NCBI GenBank assembly: GCA_002712005.1
Contig: PASP01000014.1
Coordinates: forward strand, 434,001-498,000
Length of the DNA stretch: 64,000 bases
Direction of reading: 5' to 3'
Source of the DNA: Halobacteriovoraceae bacterium
GTDB taxonomy: Bacteria > Bdellovibrionota > Bacteriovoracia > Bacteriovoracales > Bacteriovoracaceae
Made by a program: the position numbers and the translations under genes. Below are positions 25,475-34,631 of the stretch, one piece after another (position 1 is the first letter of the stretch; each line of letters opens with the position of its first letter). The notes beneath the pieces were generated by a model. It was not told the origin of the DNA and searched no databases. It was given only the letters and a program-made list of their open reading frames with translations.

Positions 25475-28353
25475 TTTTATTTAATAGGGTTCAGGCCTTC
25501 TTGTTTTTGTTTGTCGTAGTTGGGGTCATTATTCTAACCATTCCGAGTCGAACTAAGTTAGGGATTTTATATTTTAACTCATATCAATATGAAAAAACAT
25601 TAGAATACCTTTCAGAGTCAGAAAGCTTAAAAACGGGAGATGTCTTAGTATTAAAAAAGATTAAAGATTATTTTACTCTTCAAGGAGATATAAAAAGAGC
25701 TCTCGAAGTGATGGAGAAACTTCATACTTTACGTCCACATAATTTGGATTATTTAAAAGAACTTGAGAAATTATCTGATTGGAATCAGCTTCCAGTAAAG
25801 CGTCTCTACTATCAAGAGAAAAGAGCTGAGCTATTGAAAGGAAAGAGTGACAGAGAAAAACTACTTTTAGAAATTGCACAAGGATATAGATATTTACGTG
25901 ATTTTAAAGAAGCTAATCGTGTCTTTCAAAAAATAGAGAATTCTGAAAATAGAATGATTCAAGAACAAATGATTTCTTACTATTTAGCTACAAAACAAGC
26001 TGATAAGGCCATCGAAAGTATTGAGGCCTATAAAAAGAAATTAAAAGATAATAGTGAAGTCCGGTTGAAATATAATATTTATCTATATCAATCCTTTACA
26101 GTATTGGAAGACTATAAACGTGCCATTATTCAAGCCTTCCAGATTTTAGGTATTAATAAACTTGATTCAGTTAATGAAATTCCTAAAGAGGTATATTCAC
26201 TTAGCAAGCAACAGGTGAAAGATAATCTCTATTACTTAGAGGGAATTATTTATCATTATGAAAAACTTGAGTTGCTAGGTAACTCTGAGGAATTAACTCT
26301 CTTTCTTGCTAATACAGTTCCTGTAGATACAGAACTCCAATTTAATCTCGCAGAATTTTGGTTTAGACATAATGATAAATCAAAAGCAAAAAGTAAGTAT
26401 GTAGATATCTTAAAGCGCGATAGATTAAATAGAGAGGAAATGTTGAGCCTCGTAGACCGCTTCTATGATCTAGGGGAGAAGGGGCGTGCTATTGATGCGT
26501 TGAAAAGGCTTGTTAAGCGTTATCCTTTAAATAGGGCATATTGGCAGAGGCTGGGTGATCTCTATGATGAAATAGGGGAAAAGAAAAAGGCATTAGAGGC
26601 TTTTTTAAAACTATTAGAATTGGAAAAAAAGAAAAATCAAACATATATAAGAACTTATCTGAGACAGGGACCTCAGCTTGCCATGAATTCATCCTCAGAT
26701 GATGTTATTTTCATAAAGAAATACCAAAATCTACCTAAATTTAATTCTAGAATTTATCAAATTGAACAACGAATCGTTTATTTATTAAATGAGATTGGTG
26801 ACCCCGAAGAAGTTATTAAAGTCGTGGAGAGGCTTTTAAATGATGATCCCAATTCTTCTGTCCTCTTATCTGCTTTGGCACAAGCCTATTATATGAAGGG
26901 TGATTATAAAAGAGCAGAGAAGTTATTTGAAAGAGTCATTCGTTTAGAGCCTAATCACAAAATGGCACTTGAAGTTCTTTTGGCTAAAGACATAAGAGAG
27001 AAAAACTTTGAGAAGGCCAATGGTAAGATCAAGACACTTGAAAAATTAAGTAACGAAATTAAGAATAGTGAAGAGCTTTATCTTCTAAGCATGAAAGAAG
27101 AAGTTTTCTTTCAAGAGGCGGGGGCAGAATCTAAGTCTTATAAAGAGATATGTCAGGTTATTAATGACTTGAATAGCTCTCAAGCAAAAAATAGCAAGGG
27201 ATCTGTAAATTTTGAGCTTCAAAGTATTAGGTTGAGATGTCTAAGACGAAGAGGCGAGGAAGAGAAGGCTTTTCAATTGAATAAAAGCCTTGTTGCTCAG
27301 TATCCTGAAGAGTTGATATTAAGAGAACAGTTAGCTTATCTGTATTTGGATCGTGGAGATGTCGAAAGCGCTAAGAAAGAATTGGATGTACTCATTTTAA
27401 AGTCGGACCAGCCCGAGATACAGTACAAAGCTTTAAATGAGTATTATAATTCGAGCTTGCTTTCTGAAAAAAGAAAGAATGCATGGCGATTGGTTACTGA
27501 CAATTATCATTTGTGGACAAGTGAATTTTCTTTTAGCCTCATGAGTATAGAAGTAGCAAAACTCTTTAATGATTTTGCTATTGGCCTGGGAGAAGAATTC
27601 TATTTATTGAATAAGGGTGGAAATGAAAAAATCAACTATAATGAACTCTTTTTTGAATATCGGTTGAGTCTAAATCAACTTATACGTCTTCAGCTGGGTA
27701 TTTCTACATTAGACAAAGAAGTAAGTGAGAATTTTGGATTCCAATATATTTATGGCGACACCACAAGTTACTTAAGCTTAGAATTCAATAATTCTATGCC
27801 TTCTTATCAAACACTATCCCTATTTCAAGATAGGGGAGCATTTGAAAGAGGATTCGTTGGTTATTATGAAAGATTCTTTAATCGCCTTAACTACCTTGCG
27901 ACCTCTTTAGATATCTTTGAAGCGAACGTCTCAGATGGAAAGTCTATGGGAATAAGGTCACGCTTCGAATTTTCCCGTAGGCTAAATGTAGAGAGTTGTT
28001 ATGAAGTGGGGGCTTTAGTTGGGTATTCGAATATCACGAAGTCGAGTCCATTGCTCAATCTTGGTTACTTGAAGAATTCAGTACCCTATTATCTTCTTAT
28101 GAAATGTAATAACCGACATCTTCGATCTCTAGAGGGACAAAAGTGGATATACGGATTAGACCTTGGGATAGGAGGAGACTTAGGAAGGGGAATTGGTTTT
28201 GTGCATTCCAATATGTTTAGAGCAGAATTGTCTTACTTGTTTAGCCCTTATAACAGTGTAAAATTATACGGAGAACATTATACTGAAGCTTTGAATGTAT
28301 CTAGGGGAGCGACCTCAATGATTGGAGTTCAAGGACAGTTCTTTTTATTTTGA
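25471..28353 (+). CDS. pelB: PelB-like TPR/outer-membrane porin for Pel export
   Basis: 960 residues from GTG 25471. An N-terminal membrane helix (VQAFLFLFVVVGVIILTI) is followed by about 600 residues of TPR-like helical repeats, for example SVLLSALAQAYYMKGDYKRA then EKLFERVIRLEPNHKMALEV. The C-terminal 280 residues have alternating beta-barrel strands and end in VQGQFFLF, with a terminal Phe like an outer-membrane beta-signal. This is the PelB layout: TPR scaffold in the periplasm plus export barrel. In Pseudomonas PelB is about 1190 residues, so this one is shorter in the TPR part. Confidence 0.88.
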   Translation: MILFNRVQAFLFLFVVVGVIILTIPSRTKLGILYFNSYQYEKTLEYLSESESLKTGDVLVLKKIKDYFTLQGDIKRALEVMEKLHTLRPHNLDYLKELEKLSDWNQLPVKRLYYQEKRAELLKGKSDREKLLLEIAQGYRYLRDFKEANRVFQKIENSENRMIQEQMISYYLATKQADKAIESIEAYKKKLKDNSEVRLKYNIYLYQSFTVLEDYKRAIIQAFQILGINKLDSVNEIPKEVYSLSKQQVKDNLYYLEGIIYHYEKLELLGNSEELTLFLANTVPVDTELQFNLAEFWFRHNDKSKAKSKYVDILKRDRLNREEMLSLVDRFYDLGEKGRAIDALKRLVKRYPLNRAYWQRLGDLYDEIGEKKKALEAFLKLLELEKKKNQTYIRTYLRQGPQLAMNSSSDDVIFIKKYQNLPKFNSRIYQIEQRIVYLLNEIGDPEEVIKVVERLLNDDPNSSVLLSALAQAYYMKGDYKRAEKLFERVIRLEPNHKMALEVLLAKDIREKNFEKANGKIKTLEKLSNEIKNSEELYLLSMKEEVFFQEAGAESKSYKEICQVINDLNSSQAKNSKGSVNFELQSIRLRCLRRRGEEEKAFQLNKSLVAQYPEELILREQLAYLYLDRGDVESAKKELDVLILKSDQPEIQYKALNEYYNSSLLSEKRKNAWRLVTDNYHLWTSEFSFSLMSIEVAKLFNDFAIGLGEEFYLLNKGGNEKINYNELFFEYRLSLNQLIRLQLGISTLDKEVSENFGFQYIYGDTTSYLSLEFNNSMPSYQTLSLFQDRGAFERGFVGYYERFFNRLNYLATSLDIFEANVSDGKSMGIRSRFEFSRRLNVESCYEVGALVGYSNITKSSPLLNLGYLKNSVPYYLLMKCNNRHLRSLEGQKWIYGLDLGIGGDLGRGIGFVHSNMFRAELSYLFSPYNSVKLYGEHYTEALNVSRGATSMIGVQGQFFLF

Positions 28354-28375
28354 TATACATAACATTGGGTTTGAA

Positions 28376-28753
28376 TTGGAAAAGAAGAAAATTTTAATTG
28401 TCGACGATAGCCATGAATTTTCCTTTCTCGTTGTTTCTTTAATGAAGTTTCATGATGATATTGAAATCGTGAGTGAGACTTCATCATTGAAAGCTAGTGA
28501 AATCGTTGAAAAGAGTGCATTTGATTTATTTATTATTGATTATTTGATGGATGAGCTTAATGGCCTTGAACTCATCGAAAAAATTAAAAGTACGAGTTTA
28601 AATAAAGATAGAAAGTGCATCCTATTAACAGCTAAAGACTTAAGTGATTCAGAGTTAACTAAGCTTAATGAATTTAATGGTCTTTACACGAGAAAGCCTA
28701 TTATGCCGAATGAGTTCTATAAGCAAATCATTGATATTATGAATAACGAATAA
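28376..28753 (+). CDS. Stand-alone response-regulator receiver protein inside the pel operon
   Basis: A complete CheY-like receiver: acid pair in ILIVDDSHEF, phospho-Asp in LFIIDYLMDELNG, Thr in LLTAKD, and Lys in TRKPIMP. The start is probably TTG 28376; an in-frame TTG at 28322 overlapping pelB is the alternative. No output domain follows. It sits between pelB and pelD, a place where Pseudomonas has pelC. A receiver is not part of the standard Pel set, so it may couple a phosphorelay to Pel production. The receiver fold is clear; the role is inferred. Confidence 0.85.
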   Translation: MEKKKILIVDDSHEFSFLVVSLMKFHDDIEIVSETSSLKASEIVEKSAFDLFIIDYLMDELNGLELIEKIKSTSLNKDRKCILLTAKDLSDSELTKLNEFNGLYTRKPIMPNEFYKQIIDIMNNE

Positions 28754-28767
28754 AAGACGTTGAGAAA

Positions 28768-30159
28768 GTGGAAGAAAAGAATCAATACTTAAAAGATTTT
28801 ATGATTTTTACCGTTGCAGTAGCAGTGGTTGTTTCTCTACATTATTTTTATAATCCTAATGATCTTGCCATGAAAGAGATCAACCCCAATCCGATCTTTG
28901 TACTAAGCGTTTTATTTTCCTGCTATAGAGGTTTTAAATTTTCAATATTTTGCTCTTCCTTTTCAGCATTGCTTTATTTTTCTCTACTTACCATTCAAGT
29001 AGATTTTCAAGAAGTGGAATCAATTTTTAGTCTAGAGTTTCTCATGGTGCCTATATTGATGATTTTAATCTCATTGGTTGTCGGTGATATTCAACAAAGA
29101 ACCATTAATAGACTCAATCAATGGAGAGAGAAAGTACAAGTTAGAGATAAGGTCTATGAAAAACTAAAGTTAAAACAAGAAGCTCAAGATAAAGAAATTC
29201 ATTTTTTGAAAAAGAAAATTGTAACAAGGCTTGATACAATTAAAGAACTTCACGATTCAGCTGCTAAATTAAATAGTTTAAGTGTTGAACACTTGACCCA
29301 TAATTTTATAGAAGTTGTGAAAACAAGAGCCCATGTAAGTAAAGCATTTTTTTATAATTTAGATGAGCAAAAAGGTGAGTACATTTTTATCGCTCCTTCT
29401 ACTGTAAGTCAGGAGGAGGTAGATCAATTTGATTTGAATAGTTACGTTTGTCAAAAAGCGATAGATACTGGGCGGCTTGTAACAATTAAAGAAATAGCAA
29501 AGGAATTGACGCTTAAGGATGCAAATCATTCTGAAGCATTAAAGAAAGAGCCTTTGATATCTCTTCCTATATATAATGCCGGAAAAATATATGGCCTCTT
29601 TGTGATTCTAGAGATGCCATTTTTAGAATTTATTCCTGAGAATATTAATATTATTAAAGAATTGGCTCTTTGGTATGAAGATTCTCTTCTAAAGGCGATA
29701 GAGTATGAAGAGTCTGGAATTAATGCAGAAGCAGATATTAAATATAAAGCCTATAAATATGATTATTTTTTACGAAGGGCAAGTGAAGAAGCAGAGTTAT
29801 CCCAAAGGTACGGAATACCTTTAAATATTATGAAAGTCGTATTTGCTAATTATGATACGGCCAGTGAGTACAGAAAGCGAATGCTTAAAAAATTCATTGT
29901 AGAGTTTTTAAGACTTAATTTAAAAAGTCGTGATTCTGTATGTTTAAGCAATGTGGAGAGTGAACTCTTAATCATCATTTTAGATGATCATACAGAAGTG
30001 AAAAATAAAGCAAAGAAGCTGGCGTTGGAACTTGATAAGTTTAATCTTGTGGTATCTGACACTGATGAAAGATTAATTGTCGAGTTTCAAATCTCTTCTG
30101 AAAACTCTGTTAAAGCAAATAGAATTAAAGAATTAGATAGTTTTGAGAGAGTTTCTTAA
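28768..30159 (+). CDS. pelD: PelD-like c-di-GMP receptor (membrane, GAF, degenerate GGDEF)
   Basis: 463 residues from GTG 28768. Four hydrophobic segments in the first 110 residues are followed by a coiled coil, a GAF-like domain (about 175-310, with LISLPIYNAGKIYGLFVILE) and a C-terminal degenerate GGDEF. The catalytic GGDEF position reads NVESE (395-399), so it cannot make c-di-GMP. The I-site position, RxxD in Pseudomonas PelD, reads K386-S-R-D389. PelD binds c-di-GMP and activates polymer synthesis together with PelE and PelF. It overlaps pelE by one base. Confidence 0.88.
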   Translation: MEEKNQYLKDFMIFTVAVAVVVSLHYFYNPNDLAMKEINPNPIFVLSVLFSCYRGFKFSIFCSSFSALLYFSLLTIQVDFQEVESIFSLEFLMVPILMILISLVVGDIQQRTINRLNQWREKVQVRDKVYEKLKLKQEAQDKEIHFLKKKIVTRLDTIKELHDSAAKLNSLSVEHLTHNFIEVVKTRAHVSKAFFYNLDEQKGEYIFIAPSTVSQEEVDQFDLNSYVCQKAIDTGRLVTIKEIAKELTLKDANHSEALKKEPLISLPIYNAGKIYGLFVILEMPFLEFIPENINIIKELALWYEDSLLKAIEYEESGINAEADIKYKAYKYDYFLRRASEEAELSQRYGIPLNIMKVVFANYDTASEYRKRMLKKFIVEFLRLNLKSRDSVCLSNVESELLIIILDDHTEVKNKAKKLALELDKFNLVVSDTDERLIVEFQISSENSVKANRIKELDSFERVS

Positions 30160-31181
30160 TGATTAAGCTTGTTGCCTCCATACTATTGAAAATAGTGATC
30201 CTCTATTTATTAGGGGGCTTAGATATCTCTGTTAAGTTCTTTGTCTTAGTTGCCAATCCTCTATCGGCTCTTATTCTTGCATACTCTCTCTATAAGAATG
30301 AATTGGAGAAGGAGAAGGTCTTTCTTATTCTCTCCCTAGATGTATTTATCCCTATTGTTGGTTTTTTAGCGATAGGCTTATTTCTGATATTGACACCTCT
30401 TTTTCGATTGATGAAAAGTGAAGAACATTCTGATGTCTATGATCTACCATTGGGAAAGGAAGACTTTGAGGACTATTCCACGATAAAAAAAACATTGCTT
30501 GAAGAAGATGAAGTGCATAAAGAAGGAGCCGGGTTTAAGTCATTAGAAGTTGAACCTTATATGGAAGTTTTTAATGGAGATGATCTCGCTAAAAAAGTTA
30601 ACGCCATTGAAAAATTAACAGAAATTTCTGATAGAAAGAGTATTGAAATTCTAAAGAAATGTCTGGATAGAGATGATTACGAAGTTCGTTATTTTGCCAA
30701 CGGGGCTCTCGGTAAAATTGAACAAGATATGATGACTAAAATTGAGTTAGCCTCTGATAATATTTCAAGACATCCTACAGATCACATCGCGTATAATATG
30801 AGAGCAGTAGCTTATTTAGATGCCTATTTATTAGGAATATTAGATAAAACGTTAGAGGAACATTTCTTAGAATGCGCATTGATGGACTATTTAACTTCAC
30901 TTAGTCTTAATCAAGAACAGTCCTATTTATATGTTAAAATTACTCAAATCTACTTGAAGTTAGAGCGTTATGAAGACCTTGTTTCGGTTGCTAAAATGGC
31001 ACTTGCTGCAGATATTAAAGAAGAGGATGAAGTTAAAATCAAATTCTATCTTGCGGAGGCAAGTTATAATAGTCGAGAAATCCTTAGCTTGATTGACTAC
31101 TGTAATGAAATTAAGGATTTTGAAACAGGATTTCAACTTATTAATGATAGAGTAGATTGGTGGACTAGTGACTCAGTATGA
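30159..31181 (+). CDS. pelE: PelE-like membrane/TPR protein
   Basis: 340 residues. Two to three hydrophobic helices lie in the first 80 residues (VASILLKIVILYLLGG and a second pair), followed by a cytoplasmic acidic linker, a HEAT-like stretch (KVNAIEKLTEISDRKSIEIL, YEVRYFANGALGKIE) and TPR-like helices. This matches the PelE arrangement of paired TM helices plus a TPR domain; PelE bridges PelD and PelF at the inner membrane. It overlaps pelD by 1 bp and the HEAT-repeat gene by 14 bp. Sequence similarity cannot be measured here; the call rests on architecture and position. Confidence 0.8.
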   Translation: MIKLVASILLKIVILYLLGGLDISVKFFVLVANPLSALILAYSLYKNELEKEKVFLILSLDVFIPIVGFLAIGLFLILTPLFRLMKSEEHSDVYDLPLGKEDFEDYSTIKKTLLEEDEVHKEGAGFKSLEVEPYMEVFNGDDLAKKVNAIEKLTEISDRKSIEILKKCLDRDDYEVRYFANGALGKIEQDMMTKIELASDNISRHPTDHIAYNMRAVAYLDAYLLGILDKTLEEHFLECALMDYLTSLSLNQEQSYLYVKITQIYLKLERYEDLVSVAKMALAADIKEEDEVKIKFYLAEASYNSREILSLIDYCNEIKDFETGFQLINDRVDWWTSDSV

Positions 31182-33129
31182 TCATTACCTGAAATTTCTT
31201 GATCTACTTAATTCCAATGTTTGGAATGAAAGGTCCCGTGCCACCGTAGAATTAAAAAAAATAAATGATGCAGAAATTCTTTATAAGCTATTTAAAGTAA
31301 TTGAAGATAGAAATGATGATAACTTAAGATTTAACTTTTTGATCCTACTCGAAACCCTCTTAAGTTCTCCAAGGCATGAGGTATCAGGTACCGCCCTTTT
31401 TGGACTCGTCTTATGGAATGGTAAAAGTGGAAGTCATTCTTTAAATAATAAGTCTTATCAGCTTATCCAAGATTATATTAAATCAAGTAAGGTACTACGG
31501 TATATGAAAATAAAGTCTATCCGTTATGCCTGGGGTAGATTACCTAGATCAAAAAGAGATATTTTATTAGAAGTTATATCTAAAAATCATTTAAAAGAAC
31601 TTTCTAATATTGTTCTTACCTGTTTTCAAATACGCGATGATGACCTTTGGATAAAGGCCATCAATACTTTAATCAAATTTAAAGATAAGAGAGGGAACCG
31701 ATATATTAAAAAAATATTGCTGTCAGGTTCGAAAAATCAAGATTTATTGAATACTGCAATACGTGCGATTGGCACTTTAGGGAGTTTTTACGACTATAAG
31801 CTCCTTAAACCTTATTTTGAATCTTCACATTTGAAAATTCAAATCTCTACCATTCGTTCTTACTCTAAAATATTGGGTGCATTTTCAGTTAGGAGACTAG
31901 AGAAAATATTCTTAGAAAATGAAAACGACCGCATCAAATTAGAGGTACTTTCTCGATTAGGTAAAATAAATCATAAAAAAAGTTGCACTGCTCTTATTCG
32001 GTTCTTACATCTTGGATTAAAGGGAGATGTAGGTCTTCATGTAGATTGGGCTCTTCATAATTGTGAAAACCGTATTAAGATTCCTCTGTTGATCGCTTCA
32101 TTTCATGAACAAGATGATAAAGGAAAAGTAAGAGTTCTGAATTTCTTCACTGATGTATATGATTTTAGACTAGAAGACTTTATTTTGAATGTTCTTAGCT
32201 CTGATCAACCGGATATTATTCAATTGATGACTTTAAATCTTTGCTCTGGATATCCTTCTGATAAGATAAAAAAACTCTTAGAAGACTTTATCTTTGAATC
32301 AACAGGTCTTAAAAGCTATACAGCTCTTTTAGAGCTGTATCAGATCAATAAATTAGAGGATGAAAAGATTTTGTTTCGGTTCTTTGAACAGAATCCATCT
32401 CTCGATTATTTATCTCACCATGTGATCCTTAAGAAATTATCAGAGGGAAGAATAAGTGATGAATTACAGCTAAAAGCGCTTCCTTATCTGGAGAATATTT
32501 TAACTCACGGAAGAGTAGATCTTGTAAACCTTGTTTTTGATTGTCTCTTATATAATGCCAATGAAAGTTTAATTGAGAAAGGGTTGGAGGTCGCTAAAAA
32601 TACTTCGTTAGATGTGATTAGAGATCATGCGATCAAAGTCTTCGCAAAGCTCATTAAAACAAATAATCGATATTTGAAAATTCTAGAGCCTCTATTTCAC
32701 GATAAATATTTTTTGATAGAACTCTCTTCTGGAGATGTTTCTAAGAAGTTTATTTTTGAGCTTTCTTCGTTTCTCATGAAGCGAGATGATATTGATTACA
32801 CTCTATTCTTTAACCATACTGTAAGTTTAATAAAAGATAGAGACCAAGAGTTATTTAAAGGCATAAAGAGTGATGAATTGCTTAACGAGCTTTATCGATT
32901 TTGGATTTCTTATGATCTTAGGTTTTCAGAAGAAACGATAGAAAGAATGATTAACCAATACTACTCGATGTTGAATGAGGAAAATAAAATAAGCTTCCTA
33001 AAGAAACTTAGTCAAAATGCACACATTCATCATATGAGCTTCTTCTATAAAGAAGTTATTCTTAGGAAAGAAGCTCTTGCTCCACTTGTTAATCAATATA
33101 TTAGATGTATTCACGAGGAGGTGTTATGA
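31168..33129 (+). CDS. HEAT-repeat protein inside the pel operon (non-canonical)
   Basis: 653 residues from GTG 31168, overlapping pelE by 14 bp and pelF by 4 bp. It has no signal peptide or membrane segment and consists of tandem HEAT/armadillo-like helix pairs throughout, for example DLWIKAINTLIKFKDKRGNRYIKKIL and LLNTAIRAIGTLGSFYDYKLL. The standard Pel operon (pelABCDEFG) has no such gene. HEAT solenoids are protein-interaction scaffolds, and PelE here carries a short HEAT-like stretch as well, so it may scaffold the cytoplasmic PelD-PelE-PelF-PelG complex. That is inference from position and fold. Confidence 0.8.
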   Translation: MTQYDHYLKFLDLLNSNVWNERSRATVELKKINDAEILYKLFKVIEDRNDDNLRFNFLILLETLLSSPRHEVSGTALFGLVLWNGKSGSHSLNNKSYQLIQDYIKSSKVLRYMKIKSIRYAWGRLPRSKRDILLEVISKNHLKELSNIVLTCFQIRDDDLWIKAINTLIKFKDKRGNRYIKKILLSGSKNQDLLNTAIRAIGTLGSFYDYKLLKPYFESSHLKIQISTIRSYSKILGAFSVRRLEKIFLENENDRIKLEVLSRLGKINHKKSCTALIRFLHLGLKGDVGLHVDWALHNCENRIKIPLLIASFHEQDDKGKVRVLNFFTDVYDFRLEDFILNVLSSDQPDIIQLMTLNLCSGYPSDKIKKLLEDFIFESTGLKSYTALLELYQINKLEDEKILFRFFEQNPSLDYLSHHVILKKLSEGRISDELQLKALPYLENILTHGRVDLVNLVFDCLLYNANESLIEKGLEVAKNTSLDVIRDHAIKVFAKLIKTNNRYLKILEPLFHDKYFLIELSSGDVSKKFIFELSSFLMKRDDIDYTLFFNHTVSLIKDRDQELFKGIKSDELLNELYRFWISYDLRFSEETIERMINQYYSMLNEENKISFLKKLSQNAHIHHMSFFYKEVILRKEALAPLVNQYIRCIHEEVL

Positions 33130-34622
33130 GTGATGTATGCTTAATCCTTGAAGGTACATATCCCTATGTTACAGGGGGAGTTTCAACTTGTGTTTATCAA
33201 CTTATTAAAAATACACCTTTTATAAATTATTCAATCCTCTATATTGGTGCGACTTCTCATGAAAATGATGAATACCGTTATCCTATTCCAGATAATGTTA
33301 AATTGATTAAAGAAGTCGAGTTATTTGACTATAAGGTAGATGATGAACTACCAAATAAGAATATTGAGCTTGATCTAGAGCTACTCTTAAAATTCCATAA
33401 TGCACCGAGAGAGAGAAAAGCAGAACTTTTTGGAGCAGTATATAATGAGGTCATAAAACCTCTAGATGATAGCTTTAATCCCTTTGATATACTAAAGAGC
33501 AAACAAGCTTGGAATATGCTTTCCAATTATTATAAAAATAAATTTAAAGACCAAGAAGCTCCATCTTTTATTGACTACTTTTATACCTGGCGCTTTACCC
33601 ATTATCCTATTTTTAAAATATTAACGACAGAATTACCAAAGGCTAAATTATATCACGCTCTCTCTACCGGATACGCAGGTCTTCTTGGGGCAGTGGCCAA
33701 AGTACAAGGAAACAATGCTTTCATGCTCACTGAACATGGAATCTACAGTCATGAGAGAGAAATTGAGATTTATCAAGCGGATAGGATCTTTAACGCTGAA
33801 ACAGATCTACAGGCCAAGAGTAATATTTCTACATTCAAAGAGTGGTGGATTAAAATGTTTCATTTCATGGGACAAGTTGCCTATCAGCAAGCTGATCTTA
33901 TTACCACCCTATATGAAGGAAATAAGGAAAAACAAATTCGCTATGGAGCCGAAGCTGACAAAATAAAAATCATCCCAAATGGGATAGTCTATGAAAGCTT
34001 TAGTTCAATCACTAAAAAAAGTAAAAAAGAGAATGAAGTCCATATTGCGCTCGTCGGAAGAGTCGTACCAATAAAAGATATAAAAACTTTTATCAAAGCT
34101 GCATCGGGGTTACGCAGACTTCTTGATGATCATATCAATCTTAAAGTGAGTATTCTTGGTCCTTATGATGAAGATCCTGAATATTACGAAGAGTGTAAAA
34201 AACTTGTCAGCTTTCTAAATCTTGAAAATGTAATTGAATTCACAGGTAAAGTTAATGTTAAAGAATACTATGGTGTGATTGATACATTAGTATTAAGTTC
34301 AATAAGTGAAGGACAACCTATGGTTATTCTTGAGGCTTTTGCTGCAGCAGTCCCCTGTGTAAGTACTGATGTAGGTAGTTGTAGTGAACTTATTTATGGA
34401 ATGTCTGATGAAGATAGGGCATTGGGGGCAGCTGGTGAAGTTGTTCCCTTTGGTAAGCCTGACTTGTTAGCACAGGCTCTATTTAATGTTGTTTCTAGTC
34501 CAGATGATTTAATGAAAATGGGAAAAGTAGCCCAAATTAGAGCTAAAAAGTATTATCGTGAAGATATCACTGTGAAGAATTATTTAAGATCTTATAATAA
34601 ATTATTAGGCTCTACTGATTAG
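33126..34622 (+). CDS. pelF: PelF-like glycosyltransferase (GT4)
   Basis: 498 residues from ATG 33126 behind GAGGAGG; a start at 33105 would precede that site. It has the PelF N-terminus (CLILEGTYPYVTGGVSTCVYQLI) and the GT-B, GT4 C-terminal half with KIIPNGI, VALVGRVVPIKDIKTFIKA and SISEGQPMVILEAFAA (the EX7E motif). PelF is the cytoplasmic polymerase of Pel, using UDP-GalNAc/UDP-GlcNAc type donors. ATGA overlap with the HEAT gene; pelG follows after 9 bp. Confidence 0.95.
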   Translation: MSDVCLILEGTYPYVTGGVSTCVYQLIKNTPFINYSILYIGATSHENDEYRYPIPDNVKLIKEVELFDYKVDDELPNKNIELDLELLLKFHNAPRERKAELFGAVYNEVIKPLDDSFNPFDILKSKQAWNMLSNYYKNKFKDQEAPSFIDYFYTWRFTHYPIFKILTTELPKAKLYHALSTGYAGLLGAVAKVQGNNAFMLTEHGIYSHEREIEIYQADRIFNAETDLQAKSNISTFKEWWIKMFHFMGQVAYQQADLITTLYEGNKEKQIRYGAEADKIKIIPNGIVYESFSSITKKSKKENEVHIALVGRVVPIKDIKTFIKAASGLRRLLDDHINLKVSILGPYDEDPEYYEECKKLVSFLNLENVIEFTGKVNVKEYYGVIDTLVLSSISEGQPMVILEAFAAAVPCVSTDVGSCSELIYGMSDEDRALGAAGEVVPFGKPDLLAQALFNVVSSPDDLMKMGKVAQIRAKKYYREDITVKNYLRSYNKLLGSTD

Positions 34623-34631
34623 GAGATATTT

